Source: Pterois miles
Taxonomy: Eukaryota; Chordata; Actinopteri; Perciformes; Scorpaenidae
Length of the DNA stretch: 64,000 bases
Reading direction: 5' to 3'
Assembly (NCBI GenBank): GCA_947000775.1
Contig: CAMQGK010000299.1
Location: 16,992,001 to 17,056,000, forward strand
This document shows positions 32,101-46,179 of this stretch, piece after piece. Position 1 is the stretch's first letter, and each line of letters begins with the position of its first letter. The position numbers and the translations under genes were made by a program. The notes below the pieces were generated by a model. It had not been told where the DNA came from. It worked only from the letters and a program-made list of their open reading frames with translations, and did not search any database.

Positions 32101-35100
32101 TTATAGCATGTAAAATGATTCTATGGTGAAAATAGTCTTTTTATGGAATGTTGTAAAATTTTCCAAAAAATGTCATAGTATAGTATGTCGAAAATTTTAC
32201 GATGCAAACATCAAATTTTTGTATGTTGAAAATATTCATGAAAACAGTCATATTATAGCATGTAGAATGATTCTATGGTGAAAAAAAGTCATTTTATTGA
32301 ATGTTTACAAATTTTACAAAAAAATGTCATAGTATAGTATGTCGAAAATTTTACGATGAAAACGTCAAATTTTTGTATATTGAAAATATTCATGAAAACA
32401 GTGATATTATAGCATGTAAAATGATTCTATGGTGAAAATAGTCTTTTTATCGAATGTTGTAAAATTTTCCAAAAAATGTCATAGTATAGTATGTCGAAAA
32501 TTTTACGATGCAAACATCAAATTTTTGTACGTTGAAAATATTCATGAAAACAGTCATATTATAGCATGTAGAATGATTCTATGGTGAAAAAAAGTCATTT
32601 TATTGAATGTTTACAAATTTTACAAAAAAATGTCATAGTATAGTATGTCGAAAATTTTACGATGAAAACGTCAAATTTTTGTATATTGAAAATATTCATG
32701 AAAACAGTGATATTATAGCATGTAAAATGATTCTATGTTGAAAATAGTCTTTTTATCGAATGTTGTAAAATTTTACAAGAAATGTCATAGTATAGTATGT
32801 CGAAAATTTTACGATGCAAACATCAAATTTTTGTATGTTGAAAAAAATATTCAAGAAAACAGTCATATTATAGCATGTAGAATGATTCTATGGTGAAAAA
32901 AGTCATTTTATCGAACGTTGAAAAATTTTACAAAAAAATGTCATAGTATAGTATGTCGAAAATTTTACGATGGAAACGTCAAATTTTTGTATGTTGAAAA
33001 TATTCATGAAAACAGTCATATTATAGCACGTAAAATGATTCTATGGTTAAAAAAAGTCATTTTATCGAATGTTGAAAAATTTTACAAAAAAATGTCATCG
33101 TATAGTATGACGAAAATTTTACGATGAAAACGTTAAATTTTTGTATATTGAAAATATTCATCAAAACAGTCATATTATGGCATGTAAAATGATATTATGG
33201 TGAAAAAAGTCTTTTTATCGAATGTTGTAAAATTTTACATAAAATGTCATAGTATAGTATGTCGAAAAGTTTACGATGCAAACATGAAATTTTTGTATGT
33301 TGAAAATATTCATGAAAACAGTCATATTATAGCATGTAAAATGAATCTATGGTGAAAAAAGTCATTTTATCGAATGTTTACAAATTTTACAGAAAAATGT
33401 CATAGTATAGTATGTCGAAAATTTTACGATGAAAACGTCAAATTTTTGTATATTGAAAACATTCATGAAAACAGTCATATTATAGCATGTAAAATGATTC
33501 TATGGTGAAAATAGTCTATTTATCGAATGTTGTAAAATTTTACAAAAAATGTCATAGTATAGTATGTCGAAAATTTTACGATGCAAACATCAAATTTTTG
33601 TATGTTGAAAACATTCATGAAAACAGTCATATTATAGCATGTAAAATGATGCTATGGTGAAAAAAAGTCATTTTATCGAATGTTCAGAAATGTTACAAAA
33701 AAATGTCATAGTATAGTATGTCGAAAATTTTACAATGAAAATGTCAAATTTTTGTATATTGAAAATATTCATGAAAACAGTCATATTATAGCATGTAGAA
33801 TGATTCTATGGTGAAAACAAGTCATTTTATTGAATGTTTACAAATTTTACAAAAAAATGTCATAGTATAGTATGTCGAAAATTTTACGATGAAAACGTCA
33901 AATTTTTGTATATTGAAAATATTCATGAAAACAGTGATATTATAGCATGTAAAATGATTCTATGTTGAAAATAGTCTTTTTACCGAATGTTGTAAAATTT
34001 TACAAGAAATGTCATAGTATAGTATGTCGAAAATTTTACGATGCAAACATCAAATTTTTGTATGTTGAAAAAAATATTCAAGAAAACAGTCATATTATAG
34101 CATGTAGAATGATTCTATGGTGAAAAAAAGTCATTTTATCGAATGTTGAAAAATTTTACAAAAAAATGTCATAGTATAGTATGTCGAAAATTTTACGATG
34201 GAAACGTCAAATTTTTGTATGTTGAAAATATTCATGAAAACAGTCATATTATAGCACGTAAAATGATATTATGGTGAAAAAAAGTCATTTTATCGAATGT
34301 TCAAAAATGTTACAAAAAAATGTCATAGTATAGTATGTCGAAAATTTTACAATGAAAACGTCAAATTTTTGTATATTAAAAATATTCATGAAAACAGTCA
34401 TATTATAGCATGTAAAACGATTGTATGGTGATGAAAAGTCATTTTATCAAATGTTAGAAAATTTTATAAAAAAAGTCATAGTATAGTATGTCGAAAATTT
34501 TACGATGAAAACGTCAAATTTTTGGATATTGAAAATATTCATCAAAACAGTCATATTGTGGCATGTAAAATGATATTATGGTGAAAAAAGTCTTTTTATC
34601 GAATGTTGTAAAATTTTACAAAAAATGTCATAGTATAGTATGTCGAAAAGTTTACGATGCAAACATCAAATTTTTGTATGTTGAAAATATTCATGAAAAC
34701 AGTCATATTATAGCATGTAGAATGATTCTATGGTGAAAAAAAGTCATTTTATCGAATGTTGTAAAATTTTACAAAAAATGTCATAGTATAGTATGTCGAA
34801 AATTTTACAATGCAAACATGAAATTTTTGTATGTTGAAAATATTTATGAAAACAGTCATATTATAGCATGTAGAATGATTCTATGGTGAAAAAAAGTCAT
34901 TTCATCGAATGTTTACAAATTTTACAAAAATATGTCATAGTATAGTATGTCGAAAATTTTACGATGAAAACGTCAAATTTTTGTATATTGAAAATATTCA
35001 TGAAAACAGTAATAGCATGTAAAATGATTCTATGGTGATAAAAAGTCGTTTTATCGAATGTTGAAAAATTTTACAAAAAAAATGTCATAGTATAGTATGT

Positions 35101-37262
35101 CGAAAATTTCACGATGAAAACGTCGAATTTTTGTATGTTGAAAATATTCATGAAAACAGTCATACTATAGCATATTCAATGATTCTATGGTGAAAAAAGT
35201 CGTTTTATCAAATGTTTGAAAATTTTACAAAAAAAGTCATAGTATAGTATGTCGAAAATTTTATGTTGAAAACGTCCAATTTTTGAATGTATAAAATATT
35301 CATGAAAATAGCCATATTATAGCACGTTAAATGATTCTATGTTGAAAAAAGTCATTTTATCTAATGTGAAATTTTACAAAAAAATGCCATAGTATAGTAT
35401 GTCGAAAATTTTACGATGAAAACGTCAAATTTTTGTATGTTGAAAATATTCATGAAAACAGTCCTATTATAGCATGTAAAATGATTCTATGGTGAAAAAA
35501 GTCTTTTTATCGAATGTTGTAAAATTTTACAAAAAATGTCATAGTATAGTATGTCGAAAATTTTACGATGCAAACATCAAATTTTTGTATGTTGAAAATA
35601 TTCATTAAAACAGTCATATTATAGCATGTAGAATGATTCTATGGTGAAAAAAAGTCATTTCATCGAATGTTTACAAATTTTACAAAAATATGTCATAGTA
35701 TAGTATGTCGAAAATTTTACGATGAAAACGTCAAATTTTTGTATATTGAAAATATTCATGAAAACAGTCATATCATAGCATGTAAAATTATTCTATGGTG
35801 AAAAAAAGTCATTTTATCGAATGTTTACAAATTTTACAAAAAAATGTCATAGTATAGTATGTCGAAAATTTTACGATGAAAACGTCAAATTTTTGTATAT
35901 TGAAAACATTCATGAAAACAGTCATATTATAGCATGTAAAATGATTCTATGGTGAAAATAGTCTTTTTATCGAATGTTGTAAAATTTTACAAAAAATGTC
36001 ATAGTATAGTATGTCGAAAATTTTATGTTGAAAACGTCCAATTTTTGAATGTATAAAATATTCATAAAAATAGCCATATTATAGCACGTAAAATGATTCT
36101 ATGCTGAAAAAAGTCATTTTATCGAATGTTGTGAAATTTTACAAAAAATATCATAGTATAGTATGTCGAAAATTTTACGATGCAAACATCAAATTTTTGT
36201 ATGTTGAAAATATTCATGAAAACAGTCATATTATAGCATGTAAAATGATGCTACGGTGAAAAAAAGTCATTTTATCGAATGTTCAGAAATTTTACAAAAA
36301 AATGTCATAGTATAGTATGTCGAAAATTTCACGATGAAAACGTCGAATTTTTGTATGTTGAAAATATTCATGAAAACAGTCATACTATAGCATATTCAAT
36401 GATTCTATGGTGAAAAAAGTCGTTTTATCAAATGTTTGAAAATTTTACAAAAAAAGTCATAGTATAGTATGTCGAAAATTTTATGTTGAAAACGTCCAAT
36501 TTTTGAATGTATAAAATATTCATGAAAATAGCCATATTATAGCACGTAAAATGATTCTATGTTGAAAAAAGTCATTTTATCTAATGTGAAATTTTACAAA
36601 AAAATGTCACAGTATAGTATGTCGAAAATTTTACGATGAAAACGTCAAATTTTTGTATATTGAAAACATTCATGAAAACAGTCATATTATAGCATGTAAA
36701 ATGATTCTATGGTGAAAATAGTCTTTTTATCGAATGTTGTAAAATTTTACTAAAAAATGTCATAGTATAGTATGTCGAAAATTTTATGTTGAAAACGTCC
36801 AATTTTTGAATGTATAAAATATTCATAAAAATAGCCATATTATAGCACGTAAAATGATTCTATGCTGAAAAAAGTCATTTTATCGAATGTTGTGAAATTT
36901 TACAAAAAACTGTCATAGTATAGTATGTTAAAAATTTTACGATGAAAACGTCAAATTTTTGTAAGTTGAAAATATTCATGAAAACAGTCATATTATAGAA
37001 TGTAAAATGATTCTATGGTGAAAAAAAGTCATTTTATCGAATGTTGAAAAATTTTACAAAAAAATGCCATAGTATAGTATGTCGAAAATTTTACGATGAA
37101 AACGTCAAATTTTTGTATATTGAAAATATTCATGAAAACAATCATATTATGGCATGTAAAATGATATTATGGTGAAAAAAGTCTTTTTATCGAATGTTGT
37201 AAAATTTTACAAAAAATGTCATAGTATAGTATGTCGAAAATTTTACGATGCAAACGTCCAAT
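26894..37262. repeat. Right copy of ~10 kb duplicated segment (blocks A-B-C-B')
   Basis: This is the partner of 13281-23045. It differs by about four additional units near 35.1-35.7 kb and scattered single-base changes, including a loss of CAG near 31635. Its high identity to the left copy indicates recent exchange. If this is an assembly product, read depth here would be about half that expected. Confidence 0.85.
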
Positions 37263-40200
37263 TTTTGAATGTATAAAATATTCATGAAAATAGCCATATT
37301 ATAGCACGTAAAATGATTCTATGCTGAAAAAAGTCATTTTATCTAATGTTGTGAAATTTTACAAAAAAATGCCATAGTATAGTATGTCGAAAATTTTACG
37401 ATGAAAACGTCAAATTTTTGTATGTTGAAAATATTCATGAAAACAGTCATATTATAGCATGTAAAATGATTCTATGGTGAAAAAAAGTCATTTCATTGAA
37501 TGTTTACAAATTTTACATAAATATGTCATAGTATAGTATGTCGAAAATTTTACGATGAAAACGTCAAATTTTTGTATATTGAAAATATTCATGAAAACAG
37601 TCATATTATAGCATGTAAAATGATTCTATGGTGAAAAAAAGTCATTTTATCGAATGTTTACAAATTTTACAAAAAAATGTCATAGTATAGTATGTCGAAA
37701 ATTTTACGATGAAAACGTCAAATTTTTGTATGTTGAAAATATTCATGAAAACAGTCATATTATAGCATGTAAAATGATTCTATGGTGAAAAAAAGTCATT
37801 TTATCGAATGTTGAAAAATTTTACAAAAAATGTCATAGTATAGTATGTCGAAAATTTTACGATGCAAACATCAAATTTTTGTATGTTGAAAATATTCATG
37901 AAAACAGTCATATTATAGCATGTAGAATGATTCTACGGTGAAAAAAAGTCATTTTATCGAATGTTCAGAAATGTTACAAAAAATGTCATAGTATAGTATG
38001 TCGAAAATTTTACAATGAAAATGTTAAATTTTTGTATATTGAAAATATTCATGAAGACAGTGATATTATAGCATGTAAAATGATTCTATGGTGAAAATAG
38101 TCTTTTAAACGAATGTTGTAAAATTTTACAAAAAATGTCATAGTATAGTATGTCAAAAATTTTACGATGCAAACATCAAATTTTTGTATGTTGAAAATAT
38201 TCATGAAAACAGTAATAGCATGTAAAATGATTCTATGGTGATAAAAAGTCGTTTTATCGAATGTTGAAAAATTTTACAAAAAAAATGTCATAGTATAGTA
38301 TGTCGAAAATTTCACGATGAAAACGTCTCATTTTTGTATGTTGAAAATATTCATGAAAACAGTCATACTATAGCATATTCAATGATTCTATGGTGAAAAA
38401 AGTCGTTTTATCAAATGTTTGAAAATTTTACAAAAAAAGTCATAGTATAGTATGTCGAAAATTTTAACATGAAAACATCAATTTCTTGCATGTTGAAAAA
38501 AATCATGGAGACAGTCATATTATAGCATGTAAAATGATTCTATGGTGAAAAAAAGTCATTTTATCGAATGTTCAAAAATGTTCCAAAAAAATGTCATAGT
38601 ATAGTATGTCGAAAATTTTACAATGAAAATGTCAAATTTTTGTATATTGAAAATATTCATGAAAACAGTCATATTATAGCATGTAGAATGATTCTGTGGT
38701 GAAAAAGTCATTTTATTGAATGTTTACAAATTTTACAGAAAAATGTCATAGTATAGTATGTCGAAAATTTTACGATGAAAACGTCAAATTTTTGTATATT
38801 GAAAATATTCATGAAAACAGTGATATTATAGCATGTAAAATGATTTTATGTTGAAAATAGTCTTTTTATCGAATGTTGTAAAATTTTACAAAAAATGTCA
38901 TAGTATAGTATGTCGAAAATTTTACGATGAAAACGTCAAATTTTTGTATGTTGAAAATATACATGAAAACAGTCATACTATAGCATATTCAATGATTCTA
39001 TGGTGATAAAAAGTCGTTTTATCGAATGTTTACAAATTTTACAAAAAAAATGTCATAGTATAGTATGTCGAAAATTTCACGATGAAAACGTCGAATTTTT
39101 GTATGTTGAAAATATTCATGAAAACAGTCATACTATAGCATATTCAATGATTCTATGGTGAAAAAAGTCGTTTTATCAAATGTTTGAAAATTTTACAAAA
39201 AAAGTCATAGTATAGTATGTCGAAAATTTTATGTTGAAAACGTCCAATTTTTGAATGTATAAAATATTCATAAAAATAGCCATATTATAGCACGTAAAAT
39301 GATTCTATGCTGAAAAAAGTCATTTTATCTAATGTTGTGAAATTTTACAAAAAAATGCCATAGTATAGTATGTCGAAAATTTTACGATGAAAACGTCAAA
39401 TTTTTGTATGTTGAAAATATTCATGAAAACAGTCATATTATAGCATGTAAAATGATTCTATGGTGAAAGTCATTTCATTGAATGTTTACAAATTTTACAT
39501 AAATGTCATAGTATAGTATGTCGAAAATTTTACGATGAAAACGTCAAATTTTTGTATATTGAAAACATTCATGAAAACAGTCATATTATAGCATGTAAAA
39601 TGATTCTATGGTGAAAATAGTCTATTTATCGAATGTTGTAAAATTTTACAAAAAATGTCATAGTATAGTATGTCGAAAATTTTACGATGAAAACGTCAAA
39701 TTCTTGTATATTGAAAATATTCATGAAAACAGTCATATTATAGCATGTAAAATGATTCTATGGTGAAAATTGTCTTTTTATCGAATGTTGTAAAATTTTA
39801 CAAAAAATGTCATAGTATAGTATGTCGAAAATTTTACGATGCAAACATCAAATTTTTGTATATTGAAAATATTCATAAAAACAGTCATATTATAGCATGT
39901 AAAATGATGCTATGGTGAAAAAAAGTCATTTTATCGAATGTTCAGAAATTTTACAAAAAAATGTCATAGTATAGTATGTCGAAAATTTCACGATGAAAAC
40001 GTCAAATTATTGTACGTTGAAAATATACATGAAAACAGTCATACTAGAGCATATACAATGATTCTATGGTGAAAAAAGTCGTTTTATCAAATGTTAGAAA
40101 ATTTTACAAAAAAAGTCATAGTATAGTATGTCGAAAATTTTATGTTGAAAACGTCCAATTTTTGAATGTATAAAATATTCATGAAAATAGCCATATTATA

Positions 40201-41930
40201 GCACGTAAAATGATTCTATGCTGGAAAAAAGTCATTTTATCGAATGTTGTGAAATTTTACAAAAAACTGTCATAGTATAGTATGTTAAAAATTTTACGAT
40301 GAAAACGTCAAATTTTTGTATGTTGAAAATATTCATGAAAACAGTCATATTATAGCATGTAAAATGATTCTATGGTGAAAAAAAGTCATTTTATGGAATG
40401 TTTACAAATTTTACAGAAAAATGTCATTGTATAGTATGTCGAAAATTTTACGATGAAAACGTCAAATTTTTGTATATTGAAAACATTCATGAAAACAGTC
40501 ATATTATAGCATGTAAAATGATTCTATGGTGAAAATAGTCTATTTATCGAATGTTGTAAAATTTTACAAAAAATGTCATAGTATAGTATGTCGAAAATTT
40601 TACGATGCAAACATCAAATTTTTGTATGTTGAAAATATTCATGAAAACAGTCATATTATAGCATGTAGAATGATTCTATGGTGAAAAAAAGTCATTTTAT
40701 CGAATGTTTACAAATTTTACAAAAAAATGTCATAGTATAGTATGTCGAAAACTTTACGATGAAAACGTCAAATTTTTGTATATTGAAAACATTCATGAAA
40801 ACAGTCATATTATAGCATGTAAAATGATGCTATGGTGAAAAAAAGTCATTTTATCGAATGTTGTGAAATTTTACAAAAAAATGTCATAGTATAGTATGTC
40901 GAAAATTTTACGATGAAAACGTCAAATTTTTGTATGTTGAAAATATTCATGAAAACAGTCATATTATAGCATGTAAAATGATTCTATGGTGAAAAAAGTC
41001 TTTTTATCGAATGTTATAAAATTTTACAAAAAAATGTCAGTATAGTATGTCGAAAATTTTACGATGCAAACATCAAATTTTTGTATATTGAAAATATTCA
41101 TGAAAACAGTCATATTATAGCATGTAGAATGATTCTATGGTGAAAATAGTCTATTTATCGAATGCTGTAAAATTTTACAAAAAATGTCATAGTATAGTAT
41201 GTCGAAAATTTTACGATGCAAACATCAAATTTTTGTATGTTGAAAATATTCATGAAAACAGTCATATTATAGCATGTAGAATGATTCTATGGTGAAAAAA
41301 AAGTCATTTTATCGAATGTTGTGAAATTTTACAAAAAACTGTCATAGTATAGTATGTCAAAAATTTTACAATGAAAACGTCAAATTTATGTATTTTGAAA
41401 ATATTCATGAAAACAATCATTATAGCATGTAAAATGATTCTATGGTGAAAAAAGTCTTTTTATCAAATGTTTGAAAATTTTACAAAAAAATGTCATAGTA
41501 TGTCGAAAATTTTACGATGAAAACGTCAAATTTTTGTATATTGAAAATATTCATGAAAACAGTCATATTATAGCATGTAAAATAATGTTATGGTGATAAA
41601 GTCTTTTTATCGAATGTTGAAAAATTTTACAAAAAAAATATAGTATAGTATGTCGAAAATTTTACAATGCAAACATCAAATTTTTGTATGTTGAAAATAT
41701 TCATGAAAACAGTCATACTATAGCATGTAAAATGATGCTATGGTGAAAAAAAGTCATTTTATCGAATGTTGTGAAATTTTACAAAAAACTGTCATAGTAT
41801 AGTATGTGAAAAATTTTACGATGAAAACGTCAAATTTTTGTATGTTGAAAATATTAATGTAAAATGATTTTATGGTGATAAAAAGTCGTTTTATCGAATG
41901 TTGAAAAATTTTACAAAAAAAATGTCATAG
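37263..41930. repeat. More heterogeneous right part of the satellite (block D)
   Basis: The units keep the tetrameric form, but variants no longer repeat in long blocks as they do further left. More units carry private changes: GAAAACTTTACG near 40750, shortened units near 39470 and 41490, and loss of part of the CATAGTATAG motif near 41035 and 41640. The last full-looking units end about 41930, where CATAGTACACTATGTC starts the degenerate edge. Confidence 0.8.
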
Positions 41931-42560
41931 TACACTATGTCAATAAATTTTGTGAAAAACGTCATCACGTAGTATGTCGATAAATTTCATGAATCAAAGT
42001 CATAGTATCGTATGTCTAAAAATTTCGTGAATCAAAGTCATAGCTTAGCATGTCGAATAAATATTCATAATACAGTATGTGGAAAAAAGTCGCGGCCCAT
42101 CGCGTCGGGCATATGGGGAAAAAATAAAAGGTCATCGCAGTCGCATAGTGCGTTAAAAAAAATCAGCGAAAAAGTTAATGTAGTATATCAGAAAAAAGTC
42201 ATAGTATATCGGAAAGACAGTGTCGTATGTCTAAAAAACCAATCGTGTAGTACGTCGAAAACAAAAATCAGTCAACGTCAAATAAAGCAAAAAAACTCAG
42301 TACAGTATGTCGAAAAAAATTCATAGTATAGTTTGTCAAAAGAAATCATAGCATATTATGTTTAAAAAAAATCACAAAAAAGATGAAGAAAAATAACAAA
42401 ATCATAATAAACTGTCCTTAAAAAGTCACAGATAAGTAAAAATAAATAATAATTTAGCATATAAAAAAATAATTTCATAGTTTAGTACATCAAAAAAGCA
42501 GTTATACAGCATGTAATAAAAATCAGCATTAAAAAGTCATAAAAACAGTTATAGAAGAGT
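41931..42560. repeat. Degenerate satellite edge with single ~38 bp monomers
   Basis: Here the tetramer is gone but related monomers continue. GTCA-type starts at about 41938, 41961, 41999 and 42037 are spaced about 38 bp apart, each with a core like TAGTATGTCGA followed by AAATTT and ATGAATCAAA-type ends. From about 42070 the spacing shrinks to 20-30 bp, with motifs such as GTCATAGTATATCGG and GTACAGTATGTCGAAAA, and a short GC-rich CpG patch at about 42091-42120. After about 42420 only scattered GTCA/AGCAT remnants remain. An open frame at 42012-42326 lies wholly inside this repeat and is not credible as a gene. Confidence 0.8.
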
Positions 42561-42870
42561 TAGTCAGTGTTAATTGTCACTAAATTGATTAATCACTATT
42601 TAATCAATACGTATCTAATCTAATACATAAGACCCTATTGACACTCTTCAAAGATGATGCTCTCTTTTGAATTCAGCTATCCAACAGTACAGGCAGAGCT
42701 GAAAAGATTAATGAATTGGTTAAAAAATCTGTCAATATTTTGATAACTTTTAAGCGGGCCGGTATATCAGTCACAGGGGACATTTTTCTGCATCGAGTTC
42801 TTTTACGATTTGGTAACGTTGAAGTGAAAATGAAAATGTAAATTGGGAAATGTAGCAAACAAACAAACTC
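42561..42870. other. Short intergenic spacer, no gene seen
   Basis: This AT-rich single-copy-looking sequence lies between the last satellite remnants and the predicted ank3 cleavage site. I see no exon, RNA gene or recognisable mobile element in it. Confidence 0.5.
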
Positions 42871-42874
42871 AGAC

Positions 42875-44327
42875 GTTCAGTTTAAACACAGTTTATTTTT
42901 CTGCTTAAATAATTACTTGGATCATCCAGTGTACGCTATGTTGGTTCATCATACATGTTGGTAGCAGATTTATCATCAACAACGGATGCTTCGGGTGGTT
43001 TTGTATGAAAAAAAACAAATGGAGAGAAAGAAATAAAATTACACAGGAACAGAGGATCAGATTTGTAACAATGTGTGATCAATACTGTGATATAGTTAAT
43101 AAAAAGGACTACATTTGGGTAATGGGGCTAAAAATTAGATTTTCTGTTCTCATGTAAGTGCAGCCTGTTAAAGAAAAGTCACCAAACCATCAAAATAAAA
43201 GTTTCTTTTTTAAAATCACAGCAGAGCTAAAAGCTTTAACTTGCGCGTCTAGTAATGCATGATGGGCGTACCGATAGACATTTGTCTTGCAGCGAGGAGA
43301 TAAAACACAATGGGCCAGTCTGCAGGTCACATTCAGGGGCACCGTCACTGCCTTCCTGAACGTTTGATTACCGGACAGTGTGTTTTCATTTTCGTAAAAA
43401 ATAAAATAAAAACAGTTATAGATGACAGATGGTTGGGTTATTATGAGTGCTCACAAGGACAGATGCACCATCTCTCTAACTGTATTACAGTGCTTTTGAA
43501 TTTGGAAAATAAATGGAAAGCATTAAAAATAAAGTGACGTCACATGCAGCAAAATATTTCTCTGAAGACAAATAATGTTCCACAGACTGAGCAGAAGTAG
43601 CAGAAACGTCCTTTGTTTAAAATCAAGCAGTTATTTTTTTTTTTCTTCCATTCGTTTCTCATTTACATACGGCTTTTTTTTTTTTTTTTTTGCTCTTTTT
43701 TTATATTCATATGGGAAGAGCAAGTCGGGTCGCACACTCAAGGCTGCTCAAACAGTGTCGACCTCTCAATACAAATGCACCGACTCTGCAAAGCTGCTTC
43801 AGCTCAAATCAGTGCAAAAACAATCTGTGAAGCTACTGATTTTTTCTGATTTTATACAGTGTCATTTATATACAACAAAAATCACCCATTTAATATTATC
43901 TTTCATTAAAAAAAAAAAAAAGAACCACATGGTACACCCCAATACTGTGGGTCCAGGAGGAAAAAAATAGACCATATAAGGCGAGTGTCTGGGAGAGAGT
44001 GAATCACGTCTTCCTGATCTGTCAGCATTTAGTTTTCCTTGTTAGTGCCATCTTTGGTCACACAGGCGCGTTTCATTCGTCAAATATAAGAAAGCTCCAG
44101 CTCACGTCCATGCGTGTCCTTTTTCGGTGTTTCCAACAGTGAGTGAGTTTTGGTGACATGCTCATGCGAAATCAAAGAAAAGTAACTTGTTTTGCGTTGT
44201 CTTGCTGAAAACCATGCGTTATAAGTGAAAGCGTCAGACAAGTTTTTTGGCCGATTGACGAGACTTCCAGTCTTGTTTTTCCTCCCAGGGTGTAAGTGTG
44301 TGGTGTCACAGGCCGAAGTCAGTGGAC
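42875..44327 (-). other. ank3: Probable terminal 3'UTR exon of ank3
   Basis: A plausible acceptor (TTTATAATGTTTCCAG, ending at 44328) opens an exon that reads V-H-stop in the frame carried from upstream. The region is otherwise non-coding, with T-runs at 43627-43645 and 43673-43702 and an A-run near 43908. If the small coding exon at 44917-44846 is skipped, this exon would supply an alternative two-residue end. The exon boundary is inferred only from splice-like sequence. An open frame at 44337-44080 on this strand is treated as 3'UTR. Confidence 0.4.
42892..42897 (-). terminator. ank3: Polyadenylation signal AATAAA of ank3
   Basis: On the minus strand AATAAA is followed 25-45 bases later by a GT-rich stretch (GTTTGTTTGTTTGC, at about 42850-42865), the usual downstream element. 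Cleavage would fall near 42870-42880, giving a terminal 3'UTR exon of about 1.45 kb. No better AATAAA was noticed on this strand between here and the stop codon. Confidence 0.55.
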
Positions 44328-44394
44328 CTGGAAACATTATAAACTAGGATTAAAATGTGAAGGGCAGCGAATGGATTTGATCTGTTAGAAGGCT

Positions 44395-44625
44395 TACATT
44401 CTGCCATCGATTAGTTGGACTATTTTTAATAATTGATCATTTCATTGATTGTCCAAACAATTGCTGCTCCAGCTTCTCAAAATATGAGGACTTATTGTTT
44501 TATATAATTACAAATTGTTTTGAATCTCGAACTCTATAATATTTAATGGTCCATTTGTTTTTTGGCTATTTTCTGAAATTTTATAGAGTAAACAATCTAA
44601 ACAAATCAATATGCTTATTTGCTGA
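44395..44625. repeat. Degraded interspersed repeat of the ATTAATCGATTA family
   Basis: The order of pieces matches a very common fish repeat that I remember: ATCGATTAGTTGGACTATTT, then AATTGATCATTTCATTGATT, then CTCCAGCTTCTCAAAATATGA, then TATTTTCTGAAATTTTATAGA. It lies in the presumed 3'UTR intron (44328-44845). A related, internally deleted copy lies at 47298-47437. Family naming is from memory only. Confidence 0.6.
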
Positions 44626-44845
44626 GAGTCTGATGAGAGGATTAATGCAACTCATGTCTGTGGCACAGATGATATTTTACTTTTACAGACCCCTCCCATT
44701 GGAAGGCTCTATATAAACTATGCGCTGTGTTTTACAGTTGGCTGTTGACATCTAATTTTCATTAAACTACCAGTAAATTCGCCTCTGACCAGCCAACGGA
44801 CTCGCTGTTTTTTTTTTTCTTTAATTCTTGGCCTTAGCCTCTTAC

Positions 44846-44917
44846 CTGGTGTAGTTGAGAGCTCTACTGTTATGACTGACTCTTCTTCCCTTGCTTCTTG
44901 TTGCCGCTGTCTCCAGG
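44846..44917 (-). CDS. ank3: ank3 last coding exon (C-terminal PGDSGNKKQGKKSQS)
   Basis: After the acceptor CTGCCAAG the exon reads PGDSGNKKQGKKSQS and stops with TAA at 44872-44870. The exon then continues 24 bases to a strong donor, CCAG|GTAAGAGG, so the 3'UTR appears to contain an intron. The stop is less than 50 bases from that junction, so nonsense-mediated decay would not be expected. The Lys-rich Ser-ending tail resembles the end of human ANK3 as I recall it. The acceptor has only a modest pyrimidine tract, so cDNA support is needed. Confidence 0.6.
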
Positions 44918-46179
44918 CTTGGCAGACGTAGAATGAGGAGGAGTGAAGTTCGTCAGAAGAGAGAAAAACACAGAAAAAACAAATGTAAGTGTTGTGCTCA
45001 GATTAAATACGACCTGTGTGTGTTAATGAAGCACAGTTGAGTTGAGATCACAGGCAGCATGCTGCAAGAGAGACGAGTCTGAGAGAAAAAAGGATGTTAG
45101 AAGTACTACTTTGATATCACACGTGCATCAATACATGTTAAAAGAGAGCAGAAATAGTATTTTTTTCTGTTAGTTGAAATGCGGTGGAGCCCAATCAACG
45201 AGCCAGGACTGATGTACGACGCTGTTTGGTGTTGTAACACTAAGTACTACTGATAGTGTGAAACACACAGCACAGCCAGTGTAATGACCCTGTTTCTCCA
45301 CTACACTTAAACTGCCATCCATTTTTTTCACAGAGGCAAAACAGCTCAGATCAGACTTCACAATAAGAGCCCTGATCCTACAGATGTGCATGGGTGAGTA
45401 GGATTGCTTTTTTTTTTTTTTTTTGCTCGTCTAGTTTAATATTGATTGTCTATCAGCTGTTTTTCATCCAAATTTATTGCAAATTATAGGAGGTGAGATG
45501 ACGCTCAATATCTGTAGAGCATTTACTTTGATTTTTAACGGCTGTGTACAAAGCGGGTATGCAAAAATGAACTAAATAGTTTTTTTTCCTATTAAAAAAA
45601 AAAAAAAAAAAGCAAAATGACAGTGGGAGCAGTTGGCAAGTAATCTTATCAGTGTAACACCAACTACTGCATTTGTTTCATGTATTAATCCGAGGAACGT
45701 TACTGTCTTGCATTTTTATCGTCGAGTTTCCATTGCACTTTAATTTTACAGATATAATTTTTTCCATCTCCAGCATTAAAAACCTTGAATTTCCAGTACG
45801 TATACACAAGTGAGTAGAAACAGACTTATTAATCACTGCATTGCGGCCCCTCTGGTCAGATCAGCTGAACTCGACAGAGTTCCTGAATGAACGCAGGCTA
45901 TGACTGGTCAGCATTCATGGCGTAGTCTGACGTTCAGGCGCCGTCGTCTCCTAATTTAACGTCTCGAACCAACCGGCCTAAGCTCGCCCTCACGTGGTGC
46001 ACAAACTCTTAGCTACAACCTCGACTTTCTTCACCACTAGTTTACTTCAGTTCATGATTGTGACTGACTCACATTACTCTGAGCATTTCACTATTTAAAT
46101 ACAATTACAGCGTCGTGCAGGTGTTATGTGGACCAGGACAGCTCAGGACTAAGTACGGCGTTTGGTTTTTAACGCCAAC
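44918..46179 (-). other. ank3 intron, no further gene content recognised
   Basis: This holds a T-run at about 45407-45424 and an A-run at about 45592-45611, plus unremarkable sequence between. The part at about 45840-46080 is less AT-rich but carries no convincing exon or repeat that I can name. The donor at its upstream end (GAG|GTTGGC at 46180/46179) is weak. Confidence 0.5.

Larger units (their letters stand above)
1..41930. repeat. AT-rich satellite array, ~153 bp unit, ~274 copies
   Basis: The unit recurs without interruption. The landmark AGTATAGTATGTCGAAAA reappears about every 150-158 bp from the first line to near 41.9 kb. A typical unit is about 23% GC. Each unit holds four related 37-41 bp monomers, as at 37754, 37795, 37832 and 37870, with the next unit starting at 37907. 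Each begins GTCA or ATCA, has a central ATGT-GAAA-type core and ends in an A-run. Neighbouring units differ by point changes, 1-3 bp indels and rare larger deletions, for example near 4111 and 31635. The array continues past the left edge, so its true size is unknown. Short open frames of 60-104 codons arise because the unit is about 3 x 51 bp; I do not regard them as genes. I do not recognise the satellite family, and whether it is centromeric, pericentromeric or interstitial cannot be told from sequence alone. Confidence 0.97.
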